Below are positions 1 through 12,867 of a DNA stretch of 64,000 bases, piece after piece (position 1 is the stretch's first letter; each line of letters begins with the position of its first letter). Both the position numbers and the translations under genes were made by a program. The notes below the pieces were generated by a model that was not told the DNA's origin, ran no database searches, and saw only the letters and a list, made by a program, of their open reading frames with translations. The DNA lies in the NCBI RefSeq assembly GCF_042242105.1, contig NC_092012.1:21181543-21245542 (forward strand). The letters are read 5' to 3'. The stretch comes from Pempheris klunzingeri. Its lineage: Eukaryota > Chordata > Actinopteri > Acropomatiformes > Pempheridae.

Positions 1-443
1 CGTCAGCGAACAAAAAGGTCTTCAGTGTTGATTTAAAGGCACTGAGGGTTCTGGCAGACCTGCAGGTTTCTGGGAGTTTGTTCCAGATAGTGGGTGCATA
101 GAAACTAAATGCTGCCTCACCCTGTTTACCTCTGACTCTAAGCACAGTTAGAAGACCAGTACCAGATGATCTAAGAGTTCGGGACGGCTCGTAGTTGAGT
201 AGGAGGTCAGAGATGTATTTCGGCCCTAAACCATTTAATGCTTTATAAACCATCAGCAGGATTTTGAAATCTATTCTGTGAGAAACTGGAAGCCAGTGCA
301 AAGATCTGAGGACTGGGGTGATGTGGTCCACTTTCTTGGTGTTAGTGAGGACTCGAGCAGCAGCGTTTTGAATCAGCTGCAGCTGTCTGATGGACTTTTT
401 AGTGGGACCTGTAAAGACACCGTTACAATAGTCAAGCCTACTA
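1..443 (-). mobile_element. LINE (L2/Rex-like) reverse transcriptase C-terminal fragment
   Basis: Read on the minus strand, the whole stretch is one open frame running off the window edge. It contains the motifs LDYCNGVF, QLQLIQNAAARVL, HITPVLRSLHWLPV, RIDFKILLMVYKALNGLGP and KQGEAAFSFYAP, ending in LKTFLF. This is the typical C-terminal tail following the reverse transcriptase of L2-like non-LTR retrotransposons of fish. Homology stops abruptly near 443-450 at a C-rich tract, so the copy is 5' truncated, as is usual for LINEs. The frame lacks visible stops, so the insertion may be fairly young. Clade assignment (L2 versus a neighbouring clade) is from memory. Confidence 0.85.
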
Positions 444-3159
444 AAATGAATACCCCCCCCCACCCCACCCCCACACTCCCCCCCTTCTGCCTCTTGCATT
501 GTCTTCATAGCCACAGGCGATGACTGAATAATTCTGTTTGAGATTTGTTAAAGTGAAATGAAGAGAAAGATATCTTGATGTGCTTATTGTAAAAAATAAT
601 TCGATCGGCAAGAGGTGAGAGGTGCGCCACAGATTCACAGCTGAGGCCGGAGACATTATTTTGGAAGAATAGGAATGACATTAAGAGAGTGAGCTGTGAC
701 ATCTTTAGTTGGACATCTAGTAAAAGGCATGTTGTCATGTGTCAATATATTCAACCGTTGAGAAAACTCAATGCCTTTGAGCCCAATTAGAGCCTTAAAT
801 ATCCACATATTGAATGTTAGAAGCAAGCAAAAACAATAATAGCAATCTCTGATAACAGTTCTCTCATTAAAAAAATTACTTCAGCAACTAAAAACTAGTG
901 CTGAGAGGGTTTTTTATGTAATATCTAACTAATATTAACAATTGCTGTTACTTTGACACAAACAGCAACAACTTGGTTTTTAAGTGGCGGGACGCCGTCG
1001 CTCAGCTTTTCTGCCTTTGAAGAATCATGAAGCAGTTGAACATGAGGTGGGTCCTTTCTTCAAGCCGATCTTTTTAATCGATAACATGGTAAGCTTTTCA
1101 ATTAGCATGCACCACAGAATTCTGGGAGCTGTAGTATCAGACCGAACCAGCTCTTTAAACTTTAAAAAGCAAAGAGACAGCAGCTAAAAGTTTTGGTGGC
1201 CTCCATCGGTTTGATTTGTCACATTGCTGTAGCAATGTAAAACTGTACTCCACACATCACTGTTGGGTTTGGTCATAACAGACTTGAGTCTTTCAGCAGA
1301 GGGCAGTGAACCATTGTTTTCCTCCCTGCTGTTCAGTTGGTCTTTAAATCTGAACTTCCTATTATCTACCGTAGATACTGCGGATAGAATTACTGTAGAT
1401 GCTGTGATATCATCATATTTATTGTGCAAGAATGAGCTACTTTATTTCTCAGGACAATTTAAAGAGGCTGTAATTGTAATTGTCTCCTGTAATTGACTTT
1501 GCTGACTAAAATGCTGAAACATAATTTCAATAAGATTTAAAGTCTCTGTTGTCTTTTTAAAACATTTGTCACTTTCTCAACCTTTCAACTATAGAGCTGG
1601 CTCCTCTGTTAGATAGCTTCACTACGTTAGTTGACTATAGAAACACAGAAATTAATAGGTGAGGATTTGTAATTATGAAACAATTAAATGCAGAAAGAAA
1701 AAGGGAGGGGAAATATTGCTTACTGTGGATGGAAAGGTGAAGATCAGGAATGAGTCATATTTTCTATTTATTTTGTGTTCAGTTCATTTTGGAAGTTTGA
1801 ACTCTTAAAAACCGACAGTCCTTGTCCATGAAAGAATAATGAGTAGTGAGGTTGCCTTTCAGCTTGAGGACCTGGGCAGAAGAGCCCATGTTAGCTTGCA
1901 TTCACATTGCAGAGGTGTTCAACAATAAGACACTGATTCCCTTTTAGCAGCAGGGCGCTGGGCTGTTGCTGATTGCACCACGGCCTCCTAGCAAGGGTCA
2001 AGAGAAAAACAAGAATTTCCTAAGGGGATCACTGAAAGAGTGAGACGTTTTTATTCTTAGTAATAATAAGCTGAGATGTAGCAACATTAGCAGTGTGGAG
2101 ATTGGTAGAGGGATGAGGTGGATAGTCAGGGCAGATCCTCATTATTCCTCCTCTCGCCTCTGATCCCTTGTTATTCCAACACTTATCACTCATCTGTCAC
2201 CCTAGGAAATGAACAGAATATCTTTCACATTTGCTTACTTCCCCCAATGTCCCTCCCAGTGCACTTACAGGAAATTCTTTTTTTTTTTTTTTTTCATTGT
2301 TGCATTAAACATGGTAATGTGGTCCTCTGCAGCTCAGGGGAAAGACTGTGGCATAAATATTGCCTGGGCAGAGGGCTGTTGATGGTAACTGGCAGTTAAC
2401 AATATCTACCAGATGTGGAGGAGCAAATGTTTCACAGCAGGACCGAGGACTGTAACCAAACCATCTTCCAAAACCACTTCCTTAGCTGGGATGCGAGGTT
2501 TTATTCCGTCAGCGGCTCTATCATAATTACCAGTGCTGCATCTCAGAACAGGAGCACTAAATGCTGCAATTATGGGGAACATCTGTCGGCTGATCCATTT
2601 GTGGTTCAATAGCAGAGGTTTGAGATGCTGCCAGAGTATAAAAATGTTGTCAAACACCTGCTGAAGGATTTGTTTATATATCTTACAGTGTTTATCCCCA
2701 TTACTGATTTCATCAGTCTACAGAACATACCACACATGAGCCATTTCTGTGCATGTCTTCATTAGTGACTCAAAACTCAGCGGTTTTCCAATCAGAGCTT
2801 CACCACAAGGCGTGGTAGTCCTGTCAAGCCTTGAATTTCTCCACATGCCATGCCATGCTTTAGCAAGAGCAATACTCTGTATATGAATAGTTTAGAGGGT
2901 TGTGTCTTTATATTTTGCTTTCCAAAACTAAAAACCATACCAAAATCTGCTCTGTGTTGATTTGGATAAGTTTACACTTAAGAAACCACAGTCAAAGTCA
3001 ATGTCTGAGTGCTACATTCGCCATACGCATGCACATTCTGGCTCATCCTCATCCTCAGAGCCTTTTCTTTTGATCATAAAACATACTGTTTAAACATATT
3101 AACAATCAAGCATAAGTCTAACTTCTTTCTTGCTTGTCAAAGCGTGTAAGCTAAGCACA
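444..3159. other. No gene recognised
   Basis: Begins with a C-rich tract (453-484). There is a poly-T run around 2278-2294. Open frames are short, overlapping and without recognisable domains. One CTCF-like motif (1293-1308) is listed separately. Otherwise it is AT-rich non-coding sequence. Confidence 0.6.
1293..1308 (+). promoter_or_regulatory. CTCF-like motif
   Basis: TCAGCAGAGGGCAGTG matches the vertebrate CTCF core (CCASYAGRKGGCRS) except at the first weak position. Occupancy cannot be judged from sequence. Confidence 0.4.
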
Positions 3160-3224
3160 GACTGTATAAAACATGGGCGTATTCTCTGTGACGTCACCCA
3201 TAGTTTTCTGAAGGAGGACTGTAA
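3160..3224. repeat. Fragment of teleost interspersed repeat next to the SINE
   Basis: A tract containing CACAGACTGTATAAAACATG and a GTGACGTCAC palindrome resembles a dispersed teleost repeat often seen with 'cagtctatgg ... gtgacgtcac'. It directly abuts the tRNA-derived SINE. The family name is unknown to me. Confidence 0.4.
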
Positions 3225-3404
3225 TTTGGAGGAGACTATTCTTTCATACTCATTCACACACTGAAGCCATGCTTCAGGAGCAAGTTGGGGTTCAGCGTCT
3301 TGCCCAAGGACACTTCGACATGTTGACCCATAGGAGCTGGGGATCAAACCCCTGACCTTCTCATTGAGGGGCGACCCACTCTACCGTTGAGCCACAGCCG
3401 CCCC
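3225..3404 (-). mobile_element. tRNA-derived SINE
   Basis: The minus strand starts with a tRNA-like head. It has an A box (TGGCTCAACGG, 3384-3394) and a B box (GGTTTGATCCC, 3340-3350) at RNA polymerase III promoter spacing. A body with GTCGAAGTGTCCTTGGGCAA follows, which is typical of fish tRNA SINEs. The 3' end is indistinct and runs into another repeat near 3225. The internal promoter boxes look close to consensus, but the copy has drifted. Confidence 0.75.
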
Positions 3405-4670
3405 AGTTCTGCCCCCCGCCAATCTAAAAGAGGTGGAGCTGAGGCAGGCATAGTTCTAGTCTGTACAGCCCATGTGCTGCGCCCTCGTAGTGAGAGACAA
3501 CAGTATTCTATGTGGGTGGTAGATGTCAAATGTGGGTTTTATTTGTTTGGAATGTGTGAAGCGGTCGGCTAGGTAACGTACCAGTCTAACAGCAGGCTAT
3601 AGCACCTTAGGTAACACCAAGACTGCTATGAAATGAATGTATTAAGTCCAATATGATGTAATGCTAAATTTCTCATTTTAAAGTTAGTAAAGAACCCATG
3701 AAACTGTATCAGAAAATGAAGGCCTGTCCCAAAGCTCTACACAGTGCAGTGCAGAGGAGAGGGAGAGACCATGGCGCTGTGAGCAGAAGAGAAGATTTAT
3801 CAGCATACATTCACAGTAAATAAAAGAAATACTAGTAATAATAAGTTATGAACATATAATAGCTTTGTCAGTTGACATTTGCTGTGTGTGATGTGAGTGA
3901 GGGAATGGGCTCCATGTCTTCAACAACAAGTCATGGCAAGAGTCTGATCGGTTTGGTGTAATGCCTCCAATGAGGACTGGAGAGCTCCTCACTGTGTTGC
4001 CATCTGACATTAGCAGGGTCATGGAGACGTTCTTAAGGATGGAGATATCAGAATATTTCTTACATGCATGCTTGCTAGCTATTTTAGCTCATGTTGTTCG
4101 TATGCCTGGAGTTACTCATATAGTCATCAACGTAGCTTGATTAGTAGTCTAAATTATGAAGGGGGTTACAAGGATTTTACAAGTAGTTTATAGTCTTATC
4201 GTTTCAAGGTGAAAAATGATAAAGAAGATTCTGCCTTGGGTTTGTCACACTTGTATGAAAACCAGAAGCAGGAGGTTGTGAAACATTCACACCCCCTCCC
4301 CCAGAGTTTAACCAGCCACTGTGCAGAGTAGTGGTAGGAGTTGCTGGTGCAGCAAAAGGCCACCAGAATAAAAATGTATTTGTACAACATAGTGGAAAAA
4401 TGCCCTGTGGACACTAAATGTGGCTAGAAATTGAGTTTTTATAGCTTATGTTGACATTGGGAAGACAAAGTGAAAGTATTCAAGGCCTGATGCTAATTAA
4501 AAGTGGGGTTTGTCACATGGACTTCAGTCATACAGTGCAGATGGAGTCACTAACTAGTCCAAACAGGGATTTTATCAGAAAAGGTAACTTAACTGCCATA
4601 AAAGGACAGCCACTGTGTAAGGTTTCTCAACAGGATTCAAATTTTCTTGCTAATCGCAGCAATTTATTTG
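3405..4670. other. No gene recognised
   Basis: Non-coding, moderately AT-rich. No convincing repeat, RNA gene or exon seen. Confidence 0.6.
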
Positions 4671-4731
4671 CTTCTCTTCTCTTCTCTTCTCTTCTCTTCT
4701 CTTCTCTTCTCTTCTCTTCTCTTCTCTTCTC
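4671..4731. repeat. (CTTCT)n microsatellite
   Basis: About 12 uninterrupted copies of the pentamer CTTCT. The long frames across it on both strands are repeat artefacts. Confidence 0.97.
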
Positions 4732-4904
4732 GTAAGAATGTGTGAGCAGATAATAAAAGAATCACACTGAAGACTAAGCAGACTGCCATGTGTAGGCTTG
4801 TCAGACAGGCAGGGACAGAGACAGATGCACTGTGCAGGCAGACAGACAGAAAGACAGCCTGGCTGTGAAATGAGCATGATGTTAGTTTGTTTGTGTTATT
4901 TGTG

Positions 4905-5310
4905 TTTTAAAGGGTTAGTTCAGATCCAACACAATATTTGTGGAACACACTATAACACTAACTAACTAACGAGGAAACGTTAGACCAGCAGCTCCTATGT
5001 TCTGTGAGGTAAAATGACTGTTTGTCAATGGAGCCTGGTGGCTTTAAAGAGAGCGATATAACAGCGAAACAAAAGGGATCTAACAGGTCTATCTCTGCAG
5101 GGATCCTTTATTTGATGTTGCCAGACACTTCCAATGACATTCTGAGCTAGTCAACATGCACTTTTAGTGGTTGCCCCAAAGGATTACATTATAGCCATTG
5201 TAGCCCCTTTGCAGTGCCGGCTGAGCCGATCTATTGGACCAAGTTCATATGGTTTTGTAGCTACCAACCGAAAATATCTAAAAAAAAAAGGGCCTGAATT
5301 TAAAAGTACT
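4905..5310. repeat. Dispersed teleost repeat (non-autonomous)
   Basis: Starts around GGGTTAGTTC and includes the phrases GGAGCCTGGTGGCTTT, GAGAGCGATATAACAG and CCCCAAAGGATTACATT, which I recognise as part of a common repeat in spiny-finned fishes. There is no coding capacity. Ends are approximate and the class is not assigned. Confidence 0.5.
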
Positions 5311-5721
5311 GACGTTATATTGTAATTTAATAATAAATCAGAAATCCGTGATGTTCATGTTTGTTTTGTCATCGGTCGTGTGATCTGACTGAAGGATTTA
5401 ATCATCACATTATTTCTGCTCACAGCGTGGAAGCTGCACCTGAGAGTTTCTGCTCACATCACAGCATTTTATGAGAGAGCTGGGGCGGCAGACTGGAGAC
5501 TGGTCGTGTTTCTGAAGCGGAGCCTTTTTCCTCTGAGGTTCTTGTGCTGGATGCAGCTTTGTGTCACAGTCACAGTCAATACACACTGCTCTCCATCTCC
5601 ATCATCACAGCTCCACAGGGACTTGGAAGGAAGAAGAGAGAGGGATACACTGTTTTTGCCTGTGTGTATCTGTGTGTTTGTATGGATGTAGCTGCCTTTG
5701 TACCAAAGAAAGCTAGAAAGA

Positions 5722-5722
<1 letters not shown>

Positions 5723-5784
<62 letters not shown>

Positions 5785-5870
5785 CGTGCATGCGTGCGTG
5801 CACGCTTAAAATAATGCATGCTTGTCTTTGTGTGTGTTTTCATGCTCATGCATCTTTTGCAAGTGGAGGA

Positions 5871-5908
<38 letters not shown>

Positions 5909-5918
5909 ACGTGTGTGT

Positions 5919-5951
<33 letters not shown>
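5723..5951. repeat. Two long (GT)n tracts
   Basis: (GT)n runs at 5723-5780 and about 5872-5951, the first followed by an alternating CGTGCGTGCATGCGTGCGTG block. All are purine-pyrimidine alternating and able to adopt Z-DNA. Reading frames on both strands here are only Cys/Val or His/Thr repeats. Confidence 0.95.
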
Positions 5952-5952
<1 letters not shown>

Positions 5953-6876
5953 ATGCATGTGTATGAGCCTCCCAAACCTCTGTGGTATTCTCCCTCTCTC
6001 TAACCGTCATCCCTCTGTCTGCTATCTGTCCAAGCTTAAAGCGCCAGTTGTTTTCTAAGGGGCCTCTGGGAGAAAAAGAAACAACTGGGCGATTACACTT
6101 CTTCTTTTATCCTTGCAAAGATGTTCTGCTCCTCCCTGTCTTGCTTTTCTTCCAGGAGGTCTTTGCTGTGAGGCTTTTCCCTGCCTCCTGCCTTTCTGAG
6201 ATGTTATTTATCCATGCGCCGTCTCTCTGTTTCTCTCCCCCACTTCCTCTCTCTCTCACGCTGTCAACTGATGATGTTGACTTTGTTTCACTTTGCCTCT
6301 CAGTTAAGAGAATCTCTCTCTCTTCTTGCCTTTGTCTTTTTCTTTGCTCCTCATCTTGGTTCCTCTCTTTTTAATTTCTGTTCGATCAGACTGAATGTTC
6401 AGATTTGCTTCTCTGAGATTCTGTCTGCTAGGTTGCCTCATCTTATTAGGTGCTCTGAAACCAGCTGGAGATTGAAGCATGCTTTAAAGGGCCTTCAGAG
6501 ACGCTTGCTGCAGGGATCCCCAACGTGCCCAGAAAAAGATATTTCACTGTTTATCTCTGTGGCTGGCAGCATAGATACAGCGAAACTGAAACAGACTATT
6601 TAGTTTTCTAGAATCAGCTGTTCTGTTTCATCCACGTCTCTTTGTTTATAGTGCTGGTGTGTTGTGGTGTCTCATGCATGCAGCCATCCAGATCCACTCA
6701 TAATATTACTACATCATGTCAATCGCACATGCATATGTATGTTCAATCATATGTACTAATTCAACTGTGTCCTTGTGTACTGTGTGAGTACCAGCAGAGA
6801 ATATGCATGTGTTGATCTCTTTCTCCACTCCTTCCTGCTCACCCTTGCTCGTCAGTCAAGTTTATATTTGATCTCC

Positions 6877-6880
<4 letters not shown>
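5952..6880. other. CT-rich non-coding stretch
   Basis: Pyrimidine-rich on the plus strand (many CTCT and TTTCTC runs). Its 130-codon frames are low-complexity Leu/Ser/Phe. No exon recognised. Confidence 0.55.
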
Positions 6881-6932
<52 letters not shown>

Positions 6933-6933
6933 T
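6881..6933. repeat. (CT)n(CA)n compound microsatellite
   Basis: A run of CT dinucleotides passes directly into a run of CA dinucleotides. Confidence 0.95.
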
Positions 6934-9358
6934 ACAACTACCCTCAGAGTTTTGCTTTCTTATTATCCTCCTGATTTACCCCGGTCATTACTATTCTACT
7001 CAGATTTCCAACTGATGGCGTGCTGTGTTTTACATTTGGCTCAGATCACTCTGATTATGAATAAACAACATGGCCAATCACAGCTCATCCATTTACATCA
7101 GAGTTTAATGCCACACACATACACAAAGCCAACTTCATCCCTGCTCTCGTCATGTTTAGTCCAATCCATAGGAATACAGGTATGCTTACAGAGTAGTACA
7201 GAGTTTACAGTCTACTGGAGATATATAGAGATATATATTTAACATCCAACATCGGCATCAACATTTGTGCACAGGGCTTTATCAGGATCAAGCCCTGAAT
7301 CTTTCTGACAAATCTATAATCAACACAAAATATAAATAACTGAATTCCTGACCACCCCCAGTCCCCAGTCCTGTCTGTGTGTGGCTGTGTAGAAACTGAA
7401 GGAGAGGGTGGGGCTGGGTATTGTCTTCCTGCGTACAAGCTCAGTGAGAGCTTCTGCTCTGCAGCCCTCCTTTGGCATGGACACATGGTGTGCAAGGTTG
7501 CTTCTGCTCTGGCATACTCTGTCAGACTCAAACAGCAGCAGGAACAACACTGCAGACATTGTATTAAAACCTAATCACTGTCCTTCACTTAATTCACACT
7601 GGAATCATGGACAAGACTTCCACAAGAATTCAGCCCGCACAGGATTGTGTTTAGCAATAATTTCTATGATGATAATATCAAGGAAATCAAAGTTAAGTGC
7701 TCATTAAAGAGAAATACGGAACAGGATTTTACATACCCGTGTGTACAGCTGAAGCTGAAAGCTCCGACTGCGCTTCCCCTCCAGTGTTGTTAAGCTGGCT
7801 CATCTTCTGACTGAATAGCACTGCTGGCTGCTCTGTCCTGCTCAGCATTTTTTGTTGTTGTTTCTCTTTCTTTCGTTTCCTCCTCACAAAGACATGCTGA
7901 ATATTCAGACTTCTTTTAATATTGAAATAGTCGGATGCCACTTTATATTATTTATCTGTAATATCATATTACATAGGCATGAATGTGTGAAGCACATGCT
8001 TAAACAAAACAGCTTTGTGCAAAACTGCTGCATAATATCCACAATTATCTGGTTGGCTCTGAGTCCTGTGGCAGTGGGTTATTGTACTGATGAAACGGCT
8101 GTGTATCTTTTAGTCTCCCACCTGAAGTCTTTTCTGTCTGTTTTTTGTGGCAGTCTTTGGCTCATTTTTGTTTTTGTCATGGGCATCTTGCATAAAACAG
8201 GATAAATGGGAATGCCTGTTTTGGATTCATGTTTGTCTGTCATGTTTTGTACCCAGATTATTAAGACACAACATTGTATGCGCTCCCCCACACCCTGAGC
8301 CCAACCATGGCATCCAATCCTCAGGAACTATGTATACGGAATCATCAGTGTCACCGACTGAATCCACAACATACAGATTAATGCAGGAGTAGATTTTATG
8401 GTATCACAGTTATCTAGTTATAATAGTAAAGTGTACCCCCCTCACCTAAAGTGAACGAACACGTCAGTGAAAAGAAGCAGTCCTGGAGCAACAGCTGTTA
8501 ATTACCTTGTCTAGCCCAACAATGTTTGTGATGTTACTTAGCACAACAACTTGCTATACTGCTCGCCATTTTCTTTACTTGGATTAGATTTAATAACAAC
8601 GGCCTGTATTATACGGCTCTACACAGATGTAGTGCTTACAAGGGAGAGCGCCTTCAGCATAAAAACTACAAACTAATGATATAGTCACTGAGTCTTCAAA
8701 CTAAAGTGAAAAATTTATTCAAATCAACACTCATCATTTTCTCTATAGTTTGGGGGAGGCTCTGTTGGCAGCTGAGGGTTAAAATTGGTGTGTGATGTTT
8801 AAGGAATGCAATCTTTTGCCTTTTGAAAATGTTTCCCGTTTGATTATTTACAACTGGATTCAGGAGTGTGGCATCATATTGTGGGGGAAATAACTACTTT
8901 AAAGACTGGCGAGGATGGCGAACACAAGGGAAAATAATGTGTTTGTACCAAGTACAAGTTTTATAATCCAGTTCATCCTGGTTTCAGTGCAGAACCACAG
9001 CTCAGCTGACGCTCAGTTCACTCTCACATAGTTCAGTGTAGTGTGTTTCTTAAAGATGGATGTCTGTTTTTGTTTTTGTGCAGTCATTCATGCACCTGGG
9101 GACCCCATAAATATCTCTAATTGTAGTCTACCTGTTGCTCAGTTTATTTATTTGATTGTTTGATTTTGTTTCTTTCTGACAAAACCAAAAACTTATTTGA
9201 ATAAAAAAGAAGTGGACATAGCTTCCCGAAAAGTGAAGCAGTGTGGAAGACTGATTGTATGAAAGTCCATAGGACTTCTCTTTAGATTTGTTACCTCCCA
9301 ATGAATTTATGGTCTCAGGCGCTAGTTTACAGTCTTCTTCAATACAGCACCATGACAC

Positions 9359-9360
<2 letters not shown>
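6934..9360. other. No gene recognised
   Basis: Non-coding. Short frames only, without domain signatures. Confidence 0.55.
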
Positions 9361-9398
<38 letters not shown>

Positions 9399-9409
9399 AC
9401 ACACACACA
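9361..9409. repeat. (CA)n microsatellite
   Basis: CA repeats with one CC interruption near 9399. Confidence 0.95.
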
Positions 9410-12276
9410 TAGACACTCTCACCCACTCCACACTAATTCCCCCCAAAGTCTGAAATAAGCCCTTAGAAATAAGGTAGGTGGGGGTGTCTAGTCTGTCATT
9501 AATCTCCAGGCCAGCTATAGTGACTGCACTGTCTACATTTCTCTCACTTGCTGTTATATCATTTTTGAGCTGCTGGTGCCTTTAAGGTCAACGATGAGTG
9601 GACCAATGAGGATCAAGAGGTACAGTTTCATGGCAATACTCTACCCAGTGTTTCAATTTTATAGTTTAAAATACAAACAAGTGGAGTGCTCTGGTCCAAA
9701 AAAGGGCAGAATAGTGTGACTGCAGCTTTGCACCATGTCCAGCTAGTGGTGGCGCTCAGACACGACACCTGAAGCAGGGCAGGGAAACAGCTCTGACCTT
9801 TAAAGCCTGCATTGTCATCAGGAAGGGAACAACCAAACAGCCATCTAATGGTGTGTAACTTGATTTATTTATTTATATACTAAAGAGAGCATGCTCAAAG
9901 CTGTGAAATGAAGTGTCGTATTGTATGCAAGTGAACTGGACCGATCTGCCATAAGCTCATCACGCTAATTAAAAAGAATAGCTTGGCAAAGAAAAGTGAA
10001 ATTACAGGAAAAAGTCACAGCTGCTGCAGGTGTACGGTGGGCCGACATCCTCAAGAAGCAAATCCTGGATCTGTTCCACCAACAGTTGATGAGAGGCTGA
10101 TTTGGTCGGTCCCTTGGCAGCAATAACATACCCATGAATTCACACCACAAAATAAGACGACCCACAAAACAAATGACTTATGATTAGTGACAGGTGTTTT
10201 CGCTTGCTGTCCAGGGCTTCGATGCTGGCGACAGACTGTTTGGGCAACATTACTGAGGTTGTTTCACACTCAAGGAAAAACAGTAAGCGTGTCTGGGGAA
10301 ATGAGTCGGAATGGAGGGGATCTTGTAAATGAGGAAAATGCTGAATATAAATGCAGAGATGCATAGACACACAGTGTCACATAGAAAACAAGACAGTTTA
10401 AGAGCTGAGCAAAAGAGTGTTTCTCACTGTGACACTGCCCTTTTTCTCTCTTTACTCATTGCTATCTCTCTCTCTTTTCACCTATTTTCTCTGTCCCTCC
10501 ATCTCATGTTTACTCTTCTTTCTTTTCCAACCACACTCTCAGCCTCCTATGTTTTCCTCTGTCACAGATATGTCTTCCCTTCTCCCCTCTCTTTCTCCAC
10601 ATGCCTCTCTCACTCCTGTTTTTGTAAATTCAGTATTCTCACCCTGTGTCAAGTGGAAGGTAGGGGACACCTGGGTGTAAATTGCTCAGCTTGCAATGGC
10701 TGAAGAAAAGCAGAAAGCAATTTCCACATCATTTCTTAGTAGGGTCCATCGCCACTGTTGCCAAGCCCTGTAGGGACCTCAAACGAAAAGAGAAACCGCC
10801 ACTTAACCACCAGCCCGTCAGCAAGGAGGAGATTAGGAGAGAAAAGAGCCGTGAGAGGGAAAGAGAGAGACGTTATCGCAGCTTACACTTGACTAGCAGT
10901 CGGAGCCACCCAGATTACTGTTATTGCCACAGATTTTAAAAAGCTGCATCCACACTGTGGCTGACAATAAAGAGTGTAAACCCCACTGTGTCACCGTGGT
11001 TCCACTTCCTGGAGCACATAATATGATTGTGAACATGGATGTGATTGTATCCACCCAGTCTAAATAATGTGTCTGAGTCTGCCTTTATGTGTTACATAGT
11101 CTCATGGTGTTATCAGCGAGGTTTCACAGCCACAGGCCAATGTTGTACCTAACATAAGATGTGAAGCATGAGGCAGTACAAATGTTTCGTTTCATGCCTG
11201 AACAATTACACTGTGGTCGGGAGATTACGAACAACACACACCTTCTGAACTGAATTCTTAAGTATGTTTAGATGTCAATGAAATAGTCGCCACACTCCAT
11301 AAAACCAAAATATCTTGTTTTCTTGATCAAGCAACCCTTTGTCAGGGAAAGAAGATGAATTCTGAATGATTCCACAGAGTCCTGGAATACATTAAATCAC
11401 AATGTTGGCTTTTTTTATGTTCTCATCTGTGCATGGCAACTATAGTATGGTTACGGTTAGCGTTGGTACACCCTGCTTGCCCAGGGGCCGAATTCCCTTG
11501 AATGCCAGCAAAGATCCTCTTATCTAAGATGGAACTCGATAATATTGATTACTCTCAAATGAATGAAGGGCAAAATACTAATAGGATCTTGATACAGTTG
11601 AAATATTCTACAACTAAAATATACCTAGACCTTGAACAGCAGCTCATGTTGCTTTAAGGCAAACCAGGCCTCCTCTAAAAAATATTACTAAAATAGTTTT
11701 ATCCATAGATCCCATTGATACAAACAACCAAAAGTATTCTCCAGTGGTCAGCTAAATATCATCATGAGTTATTAGAAAACAAACTGCCAGGACACAGTAT
11801 GTCCAGGAACAATTCAGTCCATACAGGACTATTCACATTATGACTTTGGAGAATTTGCTAGAAAAGACATTTCTGCCAGGCCTTCTCTGCTACGTTTGGC
11901 TAATCCAACTGTGGAGGGCACAGCTAGGAGAAACACTATCTGATGGGAGCCTGGACGTGGACACAACAACAGCTGATAACACCAGTCAAGATGGTGGCAA
12001 ACATGACAGAAACTGAGATTTATTCGTGTTGTATCATACATAACTTTAGTGGATCATAACATATCAGCTAGAGAATTAATCTGCAGATGCTGCAATTCAA
12101 AATGACTGCATACGGTTGTTTTTAGCCTAGATGGTTGCCAGAAATGCCTTTTCTGCTGTGACATCAAACTGAAGCAGCTGTTGATCAGATAAGAGGGTTT
12201 GGTGAGGAGTCGGAAGTCAACGAGGGTATAAACAGTCAATTAGTGAGAGATTTGTGAGGCAACAGACAGGACGAGC
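9410..12276. other. No gene recognised
   Basis: Non-coding. A CT-rich patch lies at about 10430-10640. No repeat family or exon recognised. Confidence 0.55.
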
Positions 12277-12867
12277 CATGAAATGACATGAAGCCATACG
12301 TTGCAGCTTCAGTATTCCAGCCAGGAGCACAACTCATCCCGACATCTGGAAACAAGGCATTCTGAATGTGCACAAGAACACATTCACATATATGACCAAG
12401 CTCATGATTCAGTCCACTTCTCTGCCTGACAGAGACAATTAACTCAACTGCAACAAGAACTATTGTTTGTATTAATACCAATCCAAAAAATAAATACACG
12501 TAAATTGCAAATGATTAAAAGAGATTCAGCAAAGCACATTGTAGCAAACCTTACCTTTACATGTGCAGAGGCAATAGCCATTGTGAAGCACATTGCCGAG
12601 AGCTGATGCCAATCAGCCTTCATGAGTGATCTGACTGAACTAACATTATGCTTCATTTATGCCCCATTCTCACTTGTTCAGGTCAAAGAACACCTCCAGA
12701 ATATGGCCACAGCGACCTCATTGAGGGATCACCTGAGAAGCATGATGAAAATGCTTTGTTTCCAAATTACACAACGTCGAGAGGAACCAGACGTTGGGAT
12801 GAGTTGCGCCCCTGGCTGGAATACTCTGTCACTATGGATACAACGTATGGCTTCATGTCATTTCATG
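12277..12867. mobile_element. Inverted duplication of a transposase-like (TTF/hAT-like) fragment
   Basis: The left arm (about 12277-12362) reappears reverse-complemented at about 12751-12867. Both contain ATGAAATGACATGAAGCCAT and ATTCCAGCCAGG and the block AACTCATCCC. The right arm has extra insertions of roughly 7 and 20 bases. Read on the plus strand, the right arm encodes PWLEYSVTMDTTYGF. This resembles the W-LEYS-x-x-D-A-A-x-C-F core of TTF-type zinc fingers of hAT transposases, but with the cysteine positions lost. A spacer of about 390 bases separates the arms. It could be a foldback element or an inverted duplication of a dead transposon. The TTF resemblance is by eye. Confidence 0.45.

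Noticed and set aside
5469..5975. 168-codon minus-strand open frame
   Set aside because: It is a translation of the (CA)n microsatellite (His/Thr repeats); no gene signature.
9735..9755. CTAGTGGTGGCGCTC considered as a CTCF site
   Set aside because: At least two mismatches in the core; too weak to list.
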